Shown: piece by piece, positions 19,494 through 26,091 of the stretch | Numbering within the stretch: the first letter of the stretch is position 1 | Layout: each line of letters opens with the position of its first letter | Virus record (IMG/VR): IMGVR_UViG_3300032675_000124 | Location: 1 to 26,091 of that record | DNA length: 26,091 nucleotides | Direction: 5' to 3' (one strand) | Source of the DNA: a virus | Position numbers and translations under genes: made by a program | Notes under the pieces: generated by a model | Told to the model about the DNA's origin: nothing | Database searches by the model: none | What the model saw: only the letters and a program-made list of their open reading frames with translations

Positions 19494-20405
19494 ATGCAGC
19501 AACTATCGCAAACTGACATCGCCAACTTGGCCCTGATGCAGATCGGGCAGGGGAAGATCATGTCGATCTCCAACCAGAGCGACGGTAACGCCGTCGCCTG
19601 CAACGTCGCATGGAATCAGGCGTTTGGAAGCGTGGCGCGGGAGACGCCCTGGAACTGCCTAAAGGCGATTGCGTCCTTGGGTCAGGCCATCATCCCGAAT
19701 CCGGCGAGTGCGACCTACGGCACGAACATCCCGTCGAGCGCGACCACATGGACGCCCGGGACCAACTACGCCGTCAACGGGTACGTCATCTACGCGGGCT
19801 ACCTGTACCAGTGTTTGATCGCCAACACATCGAGCGCGTCCTTCACGGTCGATTTGACGAAGGGCTACTGGTTCCAGACGAACACCTACAGCCCGAGCTT
19901 CTTTGGCGTTCCTGCGGGCAATACGGTGAGCGGGGCGCCTTGGCTATACGCCTACGCCCTGCCGGCCGACTTTATCGCGCTGGTGAGCCTTAACGGGGCC
20001 GGGTGCTGGGGTGGGTGGGGATGGGGGTCGGGTCAGGGCGGTTGGGGCGGGGTGGGCGCAAGCTGGGGTGGCGGCAACTCCTCGCAGGGGTCGCCGCACG
20101 AGATCTTCGGGCGCTACCTGTACACGAACGACCAGTTGGCAAACATCGTGTATGTCCAGTACCAGACCGACACGACGGTCTACGATTCGCTCTTTACGGA
20201 CTGCCTAGTCCTAAAGCTGGCGGCGATGATCGCCACGCAGCTCCGCAAGGACGACATGAGGTTGTCCACTCAGCTCGCGCAGGCGTACACGCGGCGCATA
20301 CAGGATGCTCGGGTCAAGAACGCGGGCGAGGACAAGCTGCGGCGCTTCAACCCCATCGGCAGTTCGCGCTTTGTGCGGTCAAGGAGATATTCAACCAACG
20401 GGTAG
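19494..20405 (+). CDS. Tail tubular protein A (gp11-like) with CBM-like insert
   Basis: A 303-residue protein. The N-terminus SQTDIANLALMQIGQGKI and the segments VARETPWNCLKAIASLG (47-63) and APWLYAYALPADFIALVSL (148-166) are typical of T7 gp11-like tail tubular A, which forms the ring joining portal and nozzle. It is about 100 residues longer than T7 gp11. The extra sequence is a module at 86-126 (WTPGTNYAVNGYVIYAGYL, then a GYW end), resembling carbohydrate-binding modules, and a Gly/Trp-rich loop at 168-200 (CWGGWGWGSGQGGWGG). The C-terminal helix LRKDDMRLSTQLAQAYTRR is family-like. The ATG lies three bases after the terminator T-run and has no visible Shine-Dalgarno site. Confidence 0.82.
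   Translation: MQQLSQTDIANLALMQIGQGKIMSISNQSDGNAVACNVAWNQAFGSVARETPWNCLKAIASLGQAIIPNPASATYGTNIPSSATTWTPGTNYAVNGYVIYAGYLYQCLIANTSSASFTVDLTKGYWFQTNTYSPSFFGVPAGNTVSGAPWLYAYALPADFIALVSLNGAGCWGGWGWGSGQGGWGGVGASWGGGNSSQGSPHEIFGRYLYTNDQLANIVYVQYQTDTTVYDSLFTDCLVLKLAAMIATQLRKDDMRLSTQLAQAYTRRIQDARVKNAGEDKLRRFNPIGSSRFVRSRRYSTNG
20008..20032 (+). other. G-quadruplex-type sequence inside the tail gene
   Basis: Five G-runs of 4, 3, 4, 5 and 3 bases separated by loops of 1, 1, 2 and 2 bases meet the usual rule for a very stable G-quadruplex on the coding strand, and more G-runs follow to 20067. It encodes the Gly/Trp-rich loop of the tail tubular protein, so the codon content (TGG, GGN) partly explains it. 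It could affect transcription or translation of this gene. Confidence 0.55.
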
Positions 20406-23243
20406 ATGAGTAATTCGATCATCCCGCTGGTGCAGTTCACGGGGGGCGAGTTTTCGCCTTCGATGGACAACCGTCTAGATATCGAGAACTACCGGAACGC
20501 CTGCCGGAAGTTGCAGAACATGATCCCGACCAAGCAGGGCGGGGCGCAGCGCCGCCCTGGGTCTCAGTGGATCGCGCAGGGAAAGATCAACTCGGCGGGT
20601 ACGGCGTCGATCTCCAGCTTCCGAAAGTTTCAGGTGGCCCCCGGCGTCTCATTCCAGCTTGAGTTCTGCGACCAGGGGATAAGGTTCTGCGCGAGCGGGG
20701 CGCAGATCACGGTCAACCCGACAAGTCTACCGAATTGGACGAGCGGCAACAGCTATGCGGCGGGAGCGTTCGTGCAGCTTTCGGGCATCCCGTACTACCT
20801 CTACAACGGCCCGCTGAACAATTCCATGACGTCTCCCAACATGGACACGGCGCATTGGACGCTTCAGGCGACGTACGAGGTGCCCGCGCCGTACAGCGGG
20901 ACCAATTTCACGGCCCCAAACTACTGGACCGCCGACGTGTGCAACGTGCAGCTTCAGGTGATTAACGACGTGGCGTACATCGTCCACCCGAACTATCCGG
21001 TCTATAAGCTCACGCGCTACACAAACGTCTACACGGGCGTTCCAAACACCGGATGGGTGATGCAGCAGGTTCAATTCCTATTGCCGCCCATGCTGGACGA
21101 GAACGCCACGGACCAGACAATTGCGGCAAGCGGCGTGTCGGGGAGCGTGACCCTCACGGCAGCGGCAAACGCCGCATGGTCGGGAGGCGTCGTGTACGTT
21201 CCCGGAAACACCGTTTTAAGCGGCGGCATCCAATACAACTGCCTCGTGACGCACACGAGCGGAACCTTTAAAGACGACGTGGCAAGCGGGTATTGGCAGG
21301 TCGTTACGAACTTCGTGTCGTCGCAGGTAGGAGGTTACTTCCAGTTGGCCTACAACCGCCCGACGGCCTACATTCAGGCGCTCGCTACCGGAATCTCGTC
21401 CAGCTACACGCTGCCGACGGTCACGCTCAATTCCTCGAACGGCTACCAGCTTTACTTGGTCGGCACGTGGGAGGTGCAGACCTACGGCACATGGACGGGG
21501 GTGGTCACGATTGGCGTGTCCTACGACAACGGGACCACTTTCCAGACGATCACGAGTCTGACCAGCCAGGGTGATGCCAACTATTCCATCTCCGGCGAGG
21601 AATTGCAGGGGGGCATCTACTCGTTTGGGATCTCGGGCACGGCGGGACTTGCCAGCACGACCCCGCCGCGCATTGTGCTGACGGCCGAAAACCAGTTCGT
21701 CTACGGGCTGGTGCAGATCACGGCGGTCGCGTCGGCGTATTCGGCCACGGCCACGGTCGTCGGTGCGCCGCTTTACTCGACCAGCCCCACAATCTATTGG
21801 AGCGAGGGCGCATGGAGCGCCTACCGCGGCTACCCGCAGGCGATCACGGTCTTTCAGGAGCGGGTCTGGTACGGGTATTCGTCCTACCAACCGCAGAACG
21901 TGTGGGCCAGCCAAACGAACGACATCGAAAACTTTGCGCTCTACGACCAGTCGCAGGCGACCTACGGGCTGGCCTTCACGCTGAACGCGCCGGGGCGTGG
22001 GCCGATCCAGTGGCTTGCCGCGCAGACCGATCTGTTTGTGGGCATGGCGTCAGCCGAGTGGATCATCTCCTCGGGCGGCACGACGACCGCCATCACGCCG
22101 ACGCAGATTCAGGCGCTAGAGCATACGGTAAATGGGTCTGCGCCAAACCTTCCCGCGCTCATCATCGGGCAGGCGTGCATGTACGTCCAGCGCCGCGGTC
22201 GCACGTTCCAGCAGATGATGTTCAGCGTGTTCACGAACAAGTACATGTCGCAGGACATGCAGACCACCTCGCAGCACTTGACGAACGCGGGGATCATGCA
22301 GTTCGACTACCAGCAGCAGTGGCAGAACCAGCCGATCCTTTGGGCGGTCTGTGGCGACGGCACGCTGATCTCAATGACCTATGCCATGGAGCAGAAGGTC
22401 TTTGCGTGGGCGGGGCACTCGACGGGTCAGGACGCAGGCGACAAGGTGATCTCGGTGCAGGTGATCTACGGGGCGAACGGCGCCGACGACGAGGTGTGGC
22501 TCACGGTGCTCCGCGACATCGGCACCAACAACGGCAAGGGGTGCCAGCTTGAGCGGCTTTGGCCCGTGGACTGGCAGACCTACAACACGGGCGCCCCGCA
22601 GCTAAACCAGATGTGCTACGCGGATTGCGCGAGCTTCTCGACCTTTGCCAGCGCGTACCCCATCGGTCAGCAGATCGGCGGGATTCCGTTCTGCCTCGTT
22701 GGGCGTACCTGCGTTGCGTCCATTGTGCCCGCCTCGGGGTCGGGCGCTTGGGCCATTCGAGGCCTTGTGCCGGCCATAGCGGGGAGCGGGCCCTTGACGG
22801 GCTTGCCCTACGTCGTGATCCCCAACTACGCGCCGGCAATAGGAGACGTAGTCTGCGTCGGGCTTCCCATCAACTGGCAGCTTCAGCCCATGCGGATCGA
22901 CATTGACCCAGCTCAGGGGCCGACCATCGCGGAGTACAAGTCGGTGGAGGCGGTGTATATTCGGATGCTTAACTCCATCGGCGGTCAGTGGTCCTCCTAC
23001 GTTGCCGCCGTGTCGGGCCCGCCTGTCCTTCAGGTAAACGACATCCAGGTTTACCCCATCACGACCTACAACAACGCACCGCCTCCGTTTGCGGCCAACG
23101 TGCCCGACGACCGCGAGATCAAGATTGGCGGCTTCCAAGGCTATTCGCTGGACCCGCAGTTCTCCATCCAAGGGTACGACCCGCTCCCCATGTATATCCT
23201 TGGCCTTGGGGTGCAATACCAGATAGACCAGACCCGAGAATGA
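20406..23243 (+). CDS. Tail tubular protein B (gp12-like nozzle protein)
   Basis: A 945-residue protein starting directly after the previous stop. The N-terminus LVQFTGGEFSPSMDNRLDI (8-26) followed by MIPTKQGGAQRRPGSQWI (39-56) is the clear signature of tail tubular B. The core shows RVWYGYSSYQPQNVWASQT, and PIQWLAAQTDLFVGMASAEW and related beta-propeller strands, ending with a 'QVYPITTYNNAPPPFAANVPDD' segment. It forms the nozzle below protein A. Two inserted modules at 111-151 (WTSGNSYAAGAFVQLSG...W) and 258-297 (WSGGVVYVPGNTVLSGG...GYW) resemble the module in protein A and carbohydrate-binding domains. Length is at the upper end of the family. Confidence 0.9.
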   Translation: MSNSIIPLVQFTGGEFSPSMDNRLDIENYRNACRKLQNMIPTKQGGAQRRPGSQWIAQGKINSAGTASISSFRKFQVAPGVSFQLEFCDQGIRFCASGAQITVNPTSLPNWTSGNSYAAGAFVQLSGIPYYLYNGPLNNSMTSPNMDTAHWTLQATYEVPAPYSGTNFTAPNYWTADVCNVQLQVINDVAYIVHPNYPVYKLTRYTNVYTGVPNTGWVMQQVQFLLPPMLDENATDQTIAASGVSGSVTLTAAANAAWSGGVVYVPGNTVLSGGIQYNCLVTHTSGTFKDDVASGYWQVVTNFVSSQVGGYFQLAYNRPTAYIQALATGISSSYTLPTVTLNSSNGYQLYLVGTWEVQTYGTWTGVVTIGVSYDNGTTFQTITSLTSQGDANYSISGEELQGGIYSFGISGTAGLASTTPPRIVLTAENQFVYGLVQITAVASAYSATATVVGAPLYSTSPTIYWSEGAWSAYRGYPQAITVFQERVWYGYSSYQPQNVWASQTNDIENFALYDQSQATYGLAFTLNAPGRGPIQWLAAQTDLFVGMASAEWIISSGGTTTAITPTQIQALEHTVNGSAPNLPALIIGQACMYVQRRGRTFQQMMFSVFTNKYMSQDMQTTSQHLTNAGIMQFDYQQQWQNQPILWAVCGDGTLISMTYAMEQKVFAWAGHSTGQDAGDKVISVQVIYGANGADDEVWLTVLRDIGTNNGKGCQLERLWPVDWQTYNTGAPQLNQMCYADCASFSTFASAYPIGQQIGGIPFCLVGRTCVASIVPASGSGAWAIRGLVPAIAGSGPLTGLPYVVIPNYAPAIGDVVCVGLPINWQLQPMRIDIDPAQGPTIAEYKSVEAVYIRMLNSIGGQWSSYVAAVSGPPVLQVNDIQVYPITTYNNAPPPFAANVPDDREIKIGGFQGYSLDPQFSIQGYDPLPMYILGLGVQYQIDQTRE

Positions 23244-23644
23244 ACGTAACACTATTCGATCCCCCGTTTGACTATCCCGAGCTTTGCAAGTGGTGGGACA
23301 TACGGGGCGTTCCGCACGTTCCGCAGTCGATCCTTACTTCCCACGGAGCCGTCGTGTCGGCGGGTGCTCCGATTGCAATGGGTTTCTGCTATTTCGACAC
23401 GGGCGGGAAGATCGGTGTCGTGGACTTCATCAGCACGAATCCAGCGGTCGCGGCCTCCAGCACCACGCTTGAAGCCATCGCCACGCTGTTCAAGTTTTTC
23501 GAGCAGATCGCCAAAAAGCGCGACTGTCCAAACCTCATCAGCTTTGTGGCGCAAAACACGGGGCTTCACCGTTACATGGTAAAAGCGGGATGGACTGATC
23601 CTCGGGCTGTTCCTCACGTCTATCTGCTAAAGCACCTCACCTAA
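23240..23644 (+). CDS. GNAT-like phage protein
   Basis: A 134-residue protein from the ATG overlapping the previous stop by 4 bases. GAPIAMGFCYFDTGGKIGVVDF resembles the central strands of a GNAT fold, TTLEAIATLFKFFEQIAKKR resembles the helix after the acetyl-CoA loop, and FVAQNTGLHRYMVKAGW (113-ish onward) resembles the 'N-x-x-x-x-x-x-Y-x-x-x-G-F' C-terminal motif of N-acetyltransferases. Genes of this type often lie between tail tubular B and the internal virion proteins of podoviruses. The classical acetyl-CoA loop (Q/R-x-x-G-x-G/A) is not evident, so it may have lost catalysis or be structural. Confidence 0.55.
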   Translation: MNVTLFDPPFDYPELCKWWDIRGVPHVPQSILTSHGAVVSAGAPIAMGFCYFDTGGKIGVVDFISTNPAVAASSTTLEAIATLFKFFEQIAKKRDCPNLISFVAQNTGLHRYMVKAGWTDPRAVPHVYLLKHLT

Positions 23645-24180
23645 TGGCTATCCCGGCAATAGGCTTCACGGCATTTGAGACGGCGGTTGTAGCAACCTCC
23701 GTTGCGGCTACTACCGCTTCTACCACTATTGCCCTTGAGGCGTCTTCGCGGCAAGCGACAGCAGCGTCACAGGCTGCCGACTACAACGCCAAGGTCGATC
23801 AAGCGAACGCGCAGCAGATTGCGATGAACGCAAACGCGAACATCGAGAAGCAGCGCAAGGACGACCAAGCCTACCAGTCTAACCAGCGGGCGGCGCTCGC
23901 GGCGTCGGGCGTTTTGTCCGACACGGGAAGCCCCATGCAGGTCGAGGCGACGACGGCGGGGCGGCAGGAGCAGGACATCCAGACGTATTGGGCGAGCGTG
24001 CAGGAGAAGGAATCGCAGCTTTACGCCTCGGCGCAGGAGGGGGTCTATGAGGGGGCTGAGGAAGCCGACATTTATCACCTTCAGGGGGCAGGCGACATCT
24101 TCAGCGGCATCGGTTCCATTGCCTCGACCTTCGGGCGTTTCGCGCAACCGGGACCAAGCACAACCTCAACGAGCGATTAA
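23644..24180 (+). CDS. Internal virion protein, gp14-like
   Basis: A 178-residue protein starting one base inside the previous stop. The N-terminus has a hydrophobic Ala/Thr/Val-rich segment (about 10-30) that could insert into membrane, then a long coiled-coil-type helix (AADYNAKVDQANAQQIAMNANA) and NQRAALAASGVLSDTGSPMQV (about 80-100), which is characteristic of small ejection proteins in podoviruses. Such proteins leave the capsid with the DNA and form a channel in the host envelope. The order, after the tail nozzle and before larger helical proteins, agrees with the T7 gene 14-15-16 plan. Confidence 0.75.
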   Translation: MAIPAIGFTAFETAVVATSVAATTASTTIALEASSRQATAASQAADYNAKVDQANAQQIAMNANANIEKQRKDDQAYQSNQRAALAASGVLSDTGSPMQVEATTAGRQEQDIQTYWASVQEKESQLYASAQEGVYEGAEEADIYHLQGAGDIFSGIGSIASTFGRFAQPGPSTTSTSD

Positions 24181-24192
24181 CGGCTTATTCTG

Positions 24193-25725
24193 ATGGCTGA
24201 GATCCCCACAATCCCCGGAAGCGCCCGCGTCCAAGACCAGCAGATCGGCGTCAAGCGTAACGTGCAGCCGCGCCTTCAAGCGCTCGGTGCCGTGCGTGGG
24301 CTGGCGAAGGAAGCCGACAGCGGGGTGCAGCAGGCCATCGGCGCCGTTGCCGACTACGAGGAGAAGAAAAGGAAGGCCGAGGAAAACGCCTTTTTTACGA
24401 AAAGCTCGGTGATAATGCTTAAGGCTACGACTGAAGGGCTGCACGACATGAAGAAACAGCCTGACGATCAGATTGTCACAAATTGGACGCAAACGGCTCA
24501 AGCCACAAAGGACACTATAAAAAACCTGCCCGAGTTTGGGAAAATGTCGCCCGTAGCCCAAAAAAAGCTTCTGGCCCACATGGATTTATGGCAGGGAAAA
24601 AGCACGGCTGAGTTTCAAGAAAACGCTGACATCTTGGGCATCAAGCGCAGGGCGCAAACTGCGATTCAGGGAAAGAAGGCTTTTGCGGCAACCGGAGATG
24701 ACGCCTACCGAAAGAACGCCGTCGCCGCATTGGACGCCCAGCACAAGGCCGGGGATTTGACCGACGAGGCTTACAACGACGAAATCGCCACGATGGATTC
24801 TGATTTTGAGAAGGGCAAGATAGAGAATGGCATAAACGCCGATCCGTACAAAACCCTAAAGGCCATAGATGCAGGGGAGTTCCCGCACATCTCAGACAAG
24901 GAGATAGGGGTGCTGAGAAACAAAGCCGAGAAGCAGGTGGCCTTTGTGCAGCGGACGACCGCCAGCGATTTCATCAACGACTTTTCAACCAGCGGCCTGC
25001 CCAAGAGCGACAAGGAGTTGCAGGAGGCCAAGGAGGCGGGCAAGGTCACGGGCGAGTTCGTCAAGAATTACAAGGCGATGGTTGAGCGGCGGGACTACCA
25101 CGAGGCACAGGACAAGCAGGCGCTACTCCTGACGCGACTGCACGACATGGACCTAGCCGACTCGGACAATCCAGAAAAGGACGTTGCCGCAGTTGTCGAT
25201 CAAGCGGGCAGCCTGCCCCCGCAGTTGCAGAAGGAGATACATACGCTGGCTGATACCAAGATCAAAAACGCAAAAAGGGCACAGACCACGGAATCCCACG
25301 CCGATCAGCTTCAGCTTATGCAGGAGGCCCATGAGCAATCTATGGGTCAAATCCTCATCACGCCTGCAAGCGATACCGAGCCCGCACGCCGAGCCGAAAG
25401 CGTGGAATCCATCGAGCGCATGGATAATGAGAAGTTCTTCGCCAACTTTGGGGATAATGTCACCCGGGCGCAAGTGCTCAAGACCGCCAAGGAGTTTGAG
25501 GCATCCGAGAAACTCCGATATGCCAATGCCCAAAAGGCGTTTATCAACTGGACAAAGACCAAAAAGGGAGCCGAAGCCACACCCGAGCAGGCTGCGGCAG
25601 AACGCGAGCGGTTGGGCTTTGGACAGTATTCTTCCACTGCAGACGTGGCAGCCTCCTTCAAGGCGGGTAAGATTGATGCCGCCACAGCCAAGGAAATCCT
25701 CCACAGGCAGTTTGGAGTACCGTGA
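24193..25725 (+). CDS. Internal virion protein, gp15-like
   Basis: A 510-residue, almost wholly helical, highly charged protein starting MAEIPTIPGSARVQDQQIG. It is rich in Ala, Lys, Glu, Asp and Gln with coiled-coil-like stretches (VADYEEKKRKAEENAFFTK, ESVESIERMDNEKFF) and no membrane segment or enzyme motif. By position and composition it corresponds to the mid-sized ejection protein of T7-like podoviruses, which stacks in the capsid core and passes into the host cell. The region around 24390-24900 is visibly less GC-rich than its surroundings. It overlaps the next gene by one base. Confidence 0.7.
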   Translation: MAEIPTIPGSARVQDQQIGVKRNVQPRLQALGAVRGLAKEADSGVQQAIGAVADYEEKKRKAEENAFFTKSSVIMLKATTEGLHDMKKQPDDQIVTNWTQTAQATKDTIKNLPEFGKMSPVAQKKLLAHMDLWQGKSTAEFQENADILGIKRRAQTAIQGKKAFAATGDDAYRKNAVAALDAQHKAGDLTDEAYNDEIATMDSDFEKGKIENGINADPYKTLKAIDAGEFPHISDKEIGVLRNKAEKQVAFVQRTTASDFINDFSTSGLPKSDKELQEAKEAGKVTGEFVKNYKAMVERRDYHEAQDKQALLLTRLHDMDLADSDNPEKDVAAVVDQAGSLPPQLQKEIHTLADTKIKNAKRAQTTESHADQLQLMQEAHEQSMGQILITPASDTEPARRAESVESIERMDNEKFFANFGDNVTRAQVLKTAKEFEASEKLRYANAQKAFINWTKTKKGAEATPEQAAAERERLGFGQYSSTADVAASFKAGKIDAATAKEILHRQFGVP

Positions 25726-26091
25726 TGCCTACGGCTGATGAGATCCTTTACGGCACAGGCACACAGGGAACGGCGCCGGCCGCTAGCCCTGCCGACGCCA
25801 TCCTGCACGGCACGCCCGAGGTAAAGAAGGTGGCCCCCGTCAAGGCGCCGGGAAAGGACGGGGCAAGCGAAGGCGACCAGATGCTCAAAGCCCTTGAGGT
25901 GGGCTTTGGAACGTCGGCAGGTCGTTCGTTCCTGTGGCAAATGGCAAATACCCCGATGGCTAAATCCCCTGCGGCCAACCTGGAGGACCTGCCCGACAAG
26001 ACCTTTATCGTTCCGATTCCCGGGGGTCCGATGATTCCGGTCAACCCACAGATAGCAGGGGCCGTGTATAATGCCACGAAAGGGGTGCTAG
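25725..26091 (+). CDS. Start of a large internal virion protein (gp16-like), partial
   Basis: An open frame from the ATG overlapping the previous stop by one base runs off the right edge; 122 residues are visible. It starts MPTADEILYGTGTQGTAP and soon repeats the phrase as ADAILHGTPEV, then continues through a Pro/Lys-rich linker to VGFGTSAGRSFLWQMANTP. Position after the gp15-like gene suggests the largest ejection protein, which in T7 carries a lytic transglycosylase domain, but no such domain lies inside the window. Confidence 0.55.
   Translation, partial: MPTADEILYGTGTQGTAPAASPADAILHGTPEVKKVAPVKAPGKDGASEGDQMLKALEVGFGTSAGRSFLWQMANTPMAKSPAANLEDLPDKTFIVPIPGGPMIPVNPQIAGAVYNATKGVL

Noticed and set aside
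1-26091. CRISPR array, insertion sequence, attachment site or diversity-generating retroelement
   Set aside because: I saw no regularly spaced repeats, transposase, integrase or reverse transcriptase motifs. The link with BPP-1-type phages prompted the retroelement check, but the tail-fibre region lies outside the window.

Overview
The window is a segment of a double-stranded DNA tailed phage or prophage with short-tail (podovirus) architecture. The evidence is a T7-type set of virion genes in order: small and large terminase, head-to-tail connector (portal), scaffold, major capsid protein, tail tubular proteins A and B, and internal virion proteins. A Bbp19-like protein next to the portal recalls the Bordetella BPP-1 group of temperate podoviruses. 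The DNA is GC-rich by eye (roughly 60%), with tightly packed genes that often overlap by 1, 4 or 8 bases. The host cannot be named from sequence alone; a Gram-negative, GC-rich bacterium fits. No integrase, repressor, lysis gene, phage RNA polymerase or tRNA is visible, so lifestyle is undecided.

Positions 1-4574 (minus strand) hold the early DNA-metabolism operon. In transcription order it reads: DUF1376 replication-type protein, DnaC-like helicase loader with a zinc knuckle, several very small proteins, an ERF-type single-strand annealing protein, a YqaJ/lambda-Exo-type nuclease, and a further gene running off the left edge. ERF plus YqaJ is a two-component recombination system. Positions 4575-4850 are a divergent control region.

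Positions 4851-13366 (plus strand) hold DNA packaging and head assembly: two leading unknown genes, TerS, TerL, three small unknowns, portal, a beta-rich small protein, the Bbp19-like protein, an unknown, the scaffold, another unknown, and a GroES-like co-chaperonin.

Positions 13311-17661 are the most unusual part. A cassette of sugar- and methyl-transfer genes sits inside the head-gene cluster, between the co-chaperonin and the major capsid gene: three GT-A-type glycosyltransferases, a GT11-type (alpha-1,2-fucosyltransferase-like) enzyme and two SAM methyltransferase-like proteins, with two short gene remnants between them. It could build and cap a glycan on the virion or on the host surface.

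Positions 17662-19490 look like a separate expression unit: a TTGACA box, a leader with three hairpins, the major capsid gene, a second probable head protein, and a strong intrinsic terminator. Positions 19494-26091 encode the tail: tubular proteins A and B, which share three carbohydrate-binding-like modules, a GNAT-like protein, and three internal virion (ejection) proteins, the last cut by the right edge.
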